Positions 56,701 to 64,000 of a stretch of DNA of 64,000 nt are shown piece after piece. Position 1 is the stretch's first letter, and every line of letters starts with the position of its first letter. Source of the DNA: Enoplolaimus lenunculus (Eukaryota > Nematoda > Enoplea > Enoplida > Thoracostomopsidae). The position numbers were made by a program, and so were the translations under genes. A model generated the notes under the pieces. It had not been told where the DNA came from and did not search any database. It was given only the letters and a program-made list of their open reading frames with translations. Location: assembly GCA_030248215.1 (NCBI GenBank), contig JASANG010002484.1, forward strand, positions 1 to 64,000. The letters run 5' to 3'.

Positions 56701-59700
56701 GCTGGAAGCGGCGTTTTTTGGTGTTTTCAAATTATCTAAAGTGATATTCGCCTTTATATATTGTCAAATCTTGGAGAAAGACTTCATTTCAGGTTACTGG
56801 ATTTTCGGAATGCCAGTGGATTTTGCCTTTAGAATCGAACGAGTGTGGCGTTAGAGGTAAGTTATCTCAACAAGACTAGAACTGAAAAATGTGCCAAATG
56901 GTCTTAGCTTGTTTTTAGTGTTTGGTAGGAAAATGAATTTAGAACAGGTGGTATTTCTGATGATTGTGTGGTAATTTTCTGAAAGATTTTGCTGACAGAT
57001 GTCGAACGTGTAATTAGTTTCACAACAGAGTGCGACCGGATATCCGGCTCCGGCAAAAAATCGGCATCCGGCTCCGGCTCCGGTATTTTTTCTTGCCGGA
57101 TATTTGTTTAAAAATTTGAAAAAATAAAACTAATTGACTTAGATTGACCTACTTTTATATCTTTATTGTGTCATAATTGTGTTATGTAAACCATTTTAAA
57201 GTTTTGAATAAGGTACGTATATTGGATGGCAGGGTGGTAACAACAAGAATATGAGGTAACTGAAACTACTCACTGTGGAAACCAGTCTTATATTTGCTTC
57301 AATCTTAAGGCGATTAATTCAGTTGAGAACAAGCGTAACTTGCCATTCGAAATTTTTTCTCAGAACGTAGCTCCCATTCCAAAATTCTGGCTAGGCCTCT
57401 GGTTGCATGCCGGTCACTTTGTACTTTACGTTGCAGTTAACGTGAAGGTAAGTCAAAACTAAGCTTAAGCGAAACAATAGCCTTAAATCCTAAGCTACAT
57501 ACACCTTAATTTTATAGTATCTTACATAAACTGGATGTCCGACCGTAACAGTAAGACCGGTCAAACAAATATTGCAACTGAACGCAACGTTACATAAACA
57601 GAATAATGGAATAGGTTCATTGTTAAAGTGTTAAGCTTTGTCACGAAAACACTTTTAATATAGACCAAGGAAGGAAGAATTGTGAGTTACGTTCTGATAT
57701 CGGAACTTCCCATTTTATAAGAATAAGTTCAAACTAGGGAATTTTTCGAGATGGCAAACACAAAGGGAGTCGGCAGGGTGGAGTAGGTGTCCAACTTATT
57801 AGATGCCAGTGTACTGTATAGTAGTAATACTAAAATTTTATTTATGTAAATATCAATAGTTTTATTTTTGTTTATAATAAATTATTATGTTAAAAATAAT
57901 TTTTTAAGATTTCTCCTTAAAATTAACTCGAGCATACTTGTTGTAATTTTAGAAACATTGCTGGATGCGGTGCCTTCCGGAATGCGAATGACTGATCCAA
58001 ACACAGGACGTATGTTTGGAAATGTTGATTGCGATGGCAGATTTGTTGCGTGTGTTAATAAAGTTGATCAATTTGTTGAGGTACACCTGGACTTATCACA
58101 TGTTTATTATATTTGGATACCAAAAAATGCCGAAGCTGGACCCGGAACAGGATAGTAAAATATCCGGCCGCAGCCGGATATTAATCGCGGTTTCGATAAA
58201 AAGTAGACCTTAAGCAGACCAATTTAATGGTGGTACTTATTTCGATTTATTATTCTGTTTGCACAAGGGTTTATGTATTAACTGCGTTTCGTGGCATACT
58301 TAATTCTGCGCTTCGTTCCATGCTTAGGTCTGTCATCTCGAACAATAGTTATTGTGAAATTTTCTAATTTTGGTCTTAAATAACAGTGTAGTACAGAGTT
58401 ATTGCATACTTTTCAGCGATAAGTATTCGACAATTCATTGTGCAACCGTAATTCCGATTCCGGTTAGAATTCCGATTCAAAACGAGTTCCGATTCAGCAA
58501 GTTGGATTAAAATTAAAATTTCAGTATTGCGATTCCGATTCCGATTGCACAATCAATCGGAATCGCAATTCTGAAATTTTAATTATAATCCAACTTGTTG
58601 TGATACGTTGTATAAAAATTTTTGTATCATTTATCTATTAAATTGCTTTTGATGAGTTAACTTATCAATAATTAATTGTTGTTTAGCTTTACAGAGCCAG
58701 GAAGCATCGCCAATTTCTTCATGCGACGTGTTTGAAAACTGTTGCCAGCTAACAGACACATTAAATCAATATTTGTCTATACAACGTATCCGTAAAGTCA
58801 CAAATTTCTAGTTCCGATTCCGATTACAATTCCGGTATAATCCAGTTCCGCTTTACTCCCTGCGACAATTAATAATACCAGAGCCGGTGTCGTGTGCAAT
58901 TTTTATGGAACTTAATCGGATATGTGGTCTCTTCCTGATACCATAGGTAGAGGGCTTATCAAAAGCATTTCAGGATCTACAATTACTTTTAAAAATTATG
59001 TTCTTCATTAAAAAATGCCAACAAATTATTAAAATGTGCATACTACAATTTTAATATAGACATTGATCTTTTTAGCTGTTCTCTTCAAATGATTTCCTCA
59101 CTGCAGTTGCTAGACTTGAAATTCCTCAATTTGTTATTGGTGATATAATTACTGTTCGAGTGTTTGTCAGCAGCCGTTCGGACCAAACTTATTCAACCTC
59201 AAATGCGAGTTATGTTTCTTTTTGGGCCTTGGGAACCAAATCTATCGTGGTTGCATTTTTGCCTCGTGATTGTTTAGTCCTTCCTGCAAATGCTGGTCAC
59301 GGAAATCGTAGATTATCGCAAGATTTCTGCACTGTTGGTTTGGCTGGAGGTCCTGATACAAAGGTAAGTACAGGGAACGGGGCGAGTAAAATATGCCGTG
59401 TCCTGAAATGAGGTTTACAAGTTTGCGTTAGGCTGAAATTTGAAATTGTAATTCAATTTTTCATTATTTAATTTTTGTTTCATAAAATCAATATTTTGAT
59501 AGTCGAACGTAGACGCATGTTGTAGTTGCGAGTTTGCGACTCAATCGCAATTGCAATCGCTCGCACAACAGTTAAAGCGCATATTTAATGTGGTGTTCAG
59601 ATTTTTCGTTCTACGCAAGCACATTATTTAAATAAATTGTTGTACTGGGTAATATTTTTAAAAGTTATGTACAACGTCATGGTGGTATTTCTCAGGATAA

Positions 59701-62700
59701 AAATTTTGCCCCCGTCATCCGCTAGAGCAGAATTTTCTCCCTTGTACGTCTTGTGAAATCAACCGCGTGCCCTTTCTAAAACGGTTTTTCGTTGCGCTGG
59801 CTACGGGCCTGGGTTTTTTATACATCTGCTGTTTCTTCATTTTCCATGCTCAGAAAATACAGCCGTAATATGAACAGCAAAGTGACGACAGGTTGGGAAG
59901 TTTGCTAGCCTACAACATATCTCTGCGATTCAGCTTTCTAACTATTAGTTCGTCACTTTGTGCATAGTGTTTAACCAGTTGCCTGAATTATTCTGGAGAC
60001 TATTGTTATATGAACGACTTGGCGACCAAACAGCGTTATTTAGTAAACTTCAACATATGCCAATCTCTGCAGCAATTTCAAAATGCTTGTACATTGATTT
60101 CATTTATAGCATTCGCTGCCAATACGCTCTATTTCTAATTTTTGTCAGTGTGTTTACACTGTGCAGTTGTGCTATTGCTAATTCATAGTATAAAACGCAA
60201 CCACTTTGGTTTTGAAATTTTCAAAAATTATTGTTGGTATAAGCTGAATGGGGTTATTTTAAAATATTGCGTATGTGGTTAGTATTCAATAACCTAACTT
60301 GCGCAGAAAAAGTAGTAGTTGCAAAAAGCAACTTCTTTTTTCAATCGCTACTGTAGTCTCGATTACAAACGCAGTTTAAATTGTAGTGGAAAACTGTATT
60401 TTCTGCAATATTGTGATACCGAAAATACCATCGGATTTCGTTCAGTCGCAATGTGAAAATCGCAAGCGCAGCGATAGCGACTGCGATAACAAAAAAAATA
60501 TCGAGTAATGTTGAATAGAGGAGACGGAGCAGCCGCATATCGAGGTTTTACCGCAATTGAATACTCAGTGGTGCCCTGGGTGGTTTTGATACTCTGTGTG
60601 GTTTGTTCCCGACGCGCTGGGTTTCTACTGTTTTCAGCGTTGTTTTCGGTTCCGTGATAATCGTGAATCAGATGCTGTTTGGTTTTGCATACCCAACTTT
60701 TTAAACGATTATTGCGATATTGCCAACGTGACCGTTTGCAGCGATCTGACTACCTGTGTTTTGATTTCATCGAACGGAAATTTGACCGGGATTTTTGCGG
60801 ACAAGTAAGTTCTTTTTTGATTTTGGAATTGGAAGGAGAGTGGCCACTGAACACGATAGACAAAATCATCGGTGTGGGCAGTTCAAGTTCCAGTCGTGTG
60901 TTTGTTATTGCGGCAATAGTGTAACAGCTATATGGGTTTGCTACTGTGTGAATTGACAGAACCGCATTCAGCGAAAACCTCTCAGCCAACTCTGTTATAA
61001 ATTTACCACGCCCCAGCACCCCACGTCCCTTCCAGTTTATGAGTTTGATGTGTACCTACTCTTCGCATTGCACTGTGGTTCTTTTAGAACGAAAGTGATG
61101 TCGCACGTTTGTCAACAGATAATGTTTGCATTTCGGTGTCTACACGTAGAAAAAGAAGAAGAAAAAGAAAAAGAAGATGATGATGATGAAGAAGAAGAAG
61201 AAGAAGAACAACAACAACAACAACAACAACAACAAAAACCACAACAACAACAACAACTCATCACCTGTGATACTTTTGACTTGGTTCGGAATGAAAAATT
61301 ATGCCAAATATTTGGCCTTGACTTTACAAGTGCAATTGAGCGCTGTGTGACTTCGTTTTTGGTTTCGGAAGATAATTTTAACGCAGCAATTAATCTCTGT
61401 TACGCTGCTAAGGTAAGTAGCGGAAGTTTGATGGCTCTGGGTCCGGAATTTTTGGTCTCCGGTTGTACCCTGCTGAAAAGTAAGAAGTTTAAACGAATTA
61501 GTAAAATACTGTTCTTAAATTTATTTATTGTTGGTAAACATTGAAAAATTTGTTTTAAATAAAAACTAGAGTTCATCCGGAATTCCTGCAGAAATTCAAT
61601 TCCTGTTCCTGTTCCTGAATTCAAATATGCAATAACTGGAATTTTTACGGTTTTGTGGCTAATTATTCACAATCATTTGAATATTGGAAACTTTGACTTT
61701 AAAAAATTCATTTCGAAACTAATGTTTTTGCACTTAGTTCAATATTGTTAATGAAGTGTTTCTGATCTGTTTTCACAAAACATGATTAAATAGCTGAAAA
61801 ATCGCTTAAGCCATCTTTGGCAAGTTTAATCGAAAGTCCAACAGTAATTCGGTGATAAAAGTTATTTTGAATTCCGGTTCCTGTTCATGTTCGGATTCCT
61901 GCATGGAAATTCTTTTCGTGTTCATGTTCGTGTTCCGGTAATCTGTTGGAGCCCTGGTAAAACTAACTGGACTGATATTTTCAAATGTATTTAACATTTA
62001 GCCAGTTGGATATTAGAATTTATGTTATTTAGCAAAAACTACTCTTGCATACATGGAGAGCTCGTGATCACCACCTGTTATACCTCTTTTATTTGAAAAC
62101 GTATAACTAACTTGCGATAGATGCTACACACTCCTGATGACATGGGCGTCAGTTCAGAGTTAAGATAAAATGATTTGTGACAACGTTGACATATCTATTG
62201 GTAAACCTTGCGCTTTTAGGTTCATCCAATTAAAATTTCAAGACTTTTCGCAGTGAAACAGAAATCGCTTTGCGCCCTTTTGCCTCATATTCTCGAATGG
62301 GTACTCTCTGATGGCTATAGTGACTGTGCCAGTCCAAAGGTTGATGCGGGGGAAATTGAAACGGTGTGTAGTGCTAATCAGACCAATTGTCAGTTTACTA
62401 CTGGTTTGACTGCTGAAGATCGAAATAAGCTGACCGATGATGCACTGGGTGTATTTTTCGAAGTGTTTGGAAGTTGCGGTACGGTGGAAGGTTGTGAAAA
62501 ATTTAGCAAGATTTTCAGGTATGTTGTATTTTTGGTTTGTTTTCAATTATTGCGAGTGAGAAATATCAAAATTTAGGTGTAGGAATCTCGTGTTTCCCTT
62601 AGCTGCTTGCGAGTGTGGGGCACGCTTCCTCTCCATTACCAAAGGGGAGGAGCTGTGGGAGAAGTAAATTTGTTGTACCTTAAAATTCATGTTTGTGTAG

Positions 62701-63856
62701 TTTAGGGCCTTGCTAGTTATGTATGTAGCATATATAGACGCAAACATTTGTAGATTAGGTACCATACTCCGACCTACAAAATGCGTAAGGTTAAAACTGG
62801 TGTAAATTTGACTTTAAAATTTGTGGAAATTGATTGTATAATTTTGTGTTCGCGGGGGTAGAAAATTCTGCTGCGAGGTCACTTGAGGCTGGGTATTGGA
62901 GTGTGTTTAGGTCGGATGTTTGTTGCCTCCTCTACCAAGGAAGAAAATCCGAGGGAATTGTTTGAAATATGGGATGCCACTAAGTGTTTATACGAGAGAC
63001 AAGTTGCAGTTGCAGCCAAAATTAATGGAAGCGATCGCGGTATCATTTAGTAACGAACTGCGATAGGCATTTTATTATGAATGAAAGTTTCTTTTACTAA
63101 GATGCGAACCTCTGTCTCAATTGGCTTCCACTTCTGGAAGTTTTCGGTGGCAGACCAACAGTTTTCTAAAACTCAAGGATGTCTCTATTATCAGTTGCAA
63201 GATTTTCATTGCGCATACCATACCCATTCATTATACGTACTTATCCGTATAATTTAAAGTCAAATGCAAGATTTAAAATGCCAATTGTAATTATACAATT
63301 ATACCTGGAATTGGAAGTCGGAGCTACATTTGAATCGCGACATTCTAAACTGGAATTGTGATAATTGCACGCTGGCACGGGCATGTTGTCTTTCGATTTC
63401 AGGTCTTTTTTGCTTCATAATACATACTACAATCCAGAGAGTTGCTTTCAACACTTGATGTCTTTGCAGTTGTACAACTACGCTTTTTTAGTGGCCAAAG
63501 TAAGCTTGCTGAGCAAGCGTAATTTTATTATTCTACAGTTTTTTGTAGTCTCATTTGTTATGTTTTTTGTTTTGATATTTGAGGTTTTAAAGTTTTAAAA
63601 ATACGATTACCATGGGCTTAGTTAGGGTCTTAAAAAGGGTCGGTAACGTTTTTTGAAAATTTAGATTCTTGTGCTACAAACTGAGAAAGTATCTAAACCC
63701 ATGAGGATTGACCCCATAGCCCTCTTCTCTGGCTACGTTCTTGCGTATTGCTACGTATGCTGTTTCTGTGTTTATAGGTGCACTGTCTTCAAGAAGTAGT
63801 GCTTCGAGAGTTGTCACTCATGCCTCAATGGCCCGCACCGGGTTTAAATGTTAATG
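53764..63856 (+). CDS. Multi-exon beta-propeller/helical protein, possibly GSAP (pigeon)-like; partial at right edge
   Basis: Exons read: 53,764-53,905 (ATG MSLFNHVSC), 54,206-54,414, 55,353-55,423, 56,188-56,304, 56,793-56,856, 57,371-57,447, 57,953-58,080, 59,076-59,363, 60,638-60,804, 61,088-61,412, 62,220-62,518, 63,403-63,499 and 63,778-63,856, each with an acceptor and usually a GTAAGT-type donor. Phases agree except at the junctions after exons 2 and 6, where a small exon or another site is missing. The first half has WD-like strands (SYLMCGNK, GGDIALIDLHLRTVTATLQ; GSLFCFANERCNILVVQ). The second half looks alpha-helical (FNAAINLCYAAK, LCALLPHILEWVL, FQHLMSLQLYNYAFLVAK). Recalled similarity to human GSAP (FVWAQWDMSEQRLYYID; YYVAVYLPGHFFHLLNV) is suggestive only. 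Exon 61,088 holds a Glu/Asp/Gln tract. The 3' end lies outside the window. Confidence 0.6.
53963..54054. mobile_element. Short hAT-like MITE in intron 1
   Basis: CAGGGTTCCAAAAGGAAC at the left faces GTTGGAACCTTG at the right, with GTTCCTGTTCCG words between. Part of the family at 47.3, 48.7 and 61.6 kb or a close relative. Confidence 0.7.
55424..56187. other. Intron with a GGATAT/CCGGC-rich repeat
   Basis: Words such as CCGGATATT and ATATCCGGCTGCGGC occur at 55,625-55,790 and again in later introns at 57,040-57,110 and 58,135-58,190, pointing to another small transposon family with CCGGAT-rich ends. Not resolved further. Confidence 0.4.
56495..56567 (+). pseudogene. tRNA-like sequence (anticodon position GGC, Ala-like), probably a tRNA pseudogene or SINE head
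   Basis: Spacing is canonical: acceptor GGCTACG/CGTAACG (5 of 7 pairs), D-loop AGTGGTA with one extra base, a perfect anticodon stem TCTGC/GCAGA around CCGGCAC, variable loop of 5, T-loop TTCGAAA. Against function: base 33 is C rather than T, and only 2 of 5 T-stem positions pair. A TTTT terminator follows 3 nt after. It lies in an intron of the gene above, same strand. Confidence 0.5.
58440..58870. repeat. ATTCCGATTCC-type inverted repeats in an intron
   Basis: ATTCCGATTCCG words at 58,452-58,550 are mirrored by CAATCGGAATCGC at 58,552-58,572 and recur at 58,810-58,850. Both orientations occur, as expected of short inverted-repeat element ends. Confidence 0.5.
61150..61257 (+). repeat. Coding microsatellite (GAA, GAT, CAA)n
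   Basis: A chain of trinucleotide repeats within the exon at 61,088-61,412 encodes Glu/Lys, Asp, Glu and Gln runs between the N- and C-terminal parts of that exon. Confidence 0.93.
61568..61956. mobile_element. hAT-like MITE in an intron
   Basis: It starts GTTCATCCGGAATTCCTG and ends CTGTTGGAGCCCTG; the inside shares GGAATTTTTACGGTTTTGTGG and GTCCAACAGTAATTCGG-type blocks with the copies at 47,340-47,690 and 48,655-48,940. Confidence 0.7.
62519..63402. other. Intron without recognised features
   Basis: No repeat family or exon is recognised. The 60-codon frame at 63,179 has no support. Confidence 0.4.
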
Positions 63857-64000
63857 GTAAGTTTGCTTAGGCTTAGCAAAAACTGCTTATTGTCACCGCC
63901 CTAGGGCGGTGACTCTGCTTTCGCTCGCGGCAATCTTAAAAGAAATGCTTGTAGTAAATAGGTAAAAATGTTTTACGTTTTTAATAATATAAGTTCTACA
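63857..64000. other. Intron running off the right edge
   Basis: It starts GTAAGTTTGCTTAGGC after the last visible exon (phase 1). A CACCGCCCTAGGGCGGTGA palindrome lies at about 63,895-63,913. Confidence 0.5.

Overview
The window is animal nuclear DNA from an AT-rich, repeat-laden genome. Every recognisable gene is eukaryotic and intron-split except one, introns are GT-AG with acceptors such as TTTTAG and TTTCAG, and most intergenic and intronic DNA is made of short non-autonomous transposons and satellites. The metazoan gene set (ornithine decarboxylase antizyme with its programmed frameshift, a DEG/ENaC channel, CDK10, mitochondrial GatC) suggests an invertebrate. Acceptor-like sites just upstream of several ATGs would fit trans-splicing, but I cannot fix the phylum.

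Layout. 1-6604: a head-to-tail satellite of 22 full 295-bp units and a partial one; each unit is a TTAA-flanked, piggyBac-like MITE carrying a tRNA-like, pol III-type domain. 6.6-22.2 kb: gene-poor, with nested MITEs (Tc1/mariner-like, hAT-like, solo copies of the array element), foldbacks and a 32-bp minisatellite. 22,172-25,840 (+): a complete three-exon DEG/ENaC gene of 910 codons. 25.8-33.6 kb: dense nest of MITEs and TIR-bounded minisatellites. 33,656-38,643 (-): complete six-exon CDK10, with two introns swollen by Helitron/Helentron-like repeats. 38,982-39,452 (-): single-exon GatC, 338 bp upstream of CDK10 on the same strand. 40.8-42.5 kb: a truncated LINE and a Ty3/gypsy-type fossil. 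43,890-46,461 (+): three-exon antizyme with a canonical +1 frameshift site and a foldable pseudoknot. 46.5-53.7 kb: repeats and unassigned DNA. 53,764-63,856 and beyond the right edge (+): at least 13 exons of a beta-propeller/helical protein, possibly related to gamma-secretase activating protein (GSAP/pigeon).

The genes do not form one pathway. GatC belongs to mitochondrial Gln-tRNA synthesis, CDK10 is a nuclear cell-cycle/transcription kinase, antizyme is the polyamine feedback regulator, and the DEG/ENaC protein is a plasma-membrane cation channel. The main points for follow-up are the antizyme recoding signal, the tRNA-bearing MITE satellite, the GatC-CDK10 tandem arrangement, the composite hAT/mariner elements, and the repeated finding of minisatellites inside inverted-repeat elements.
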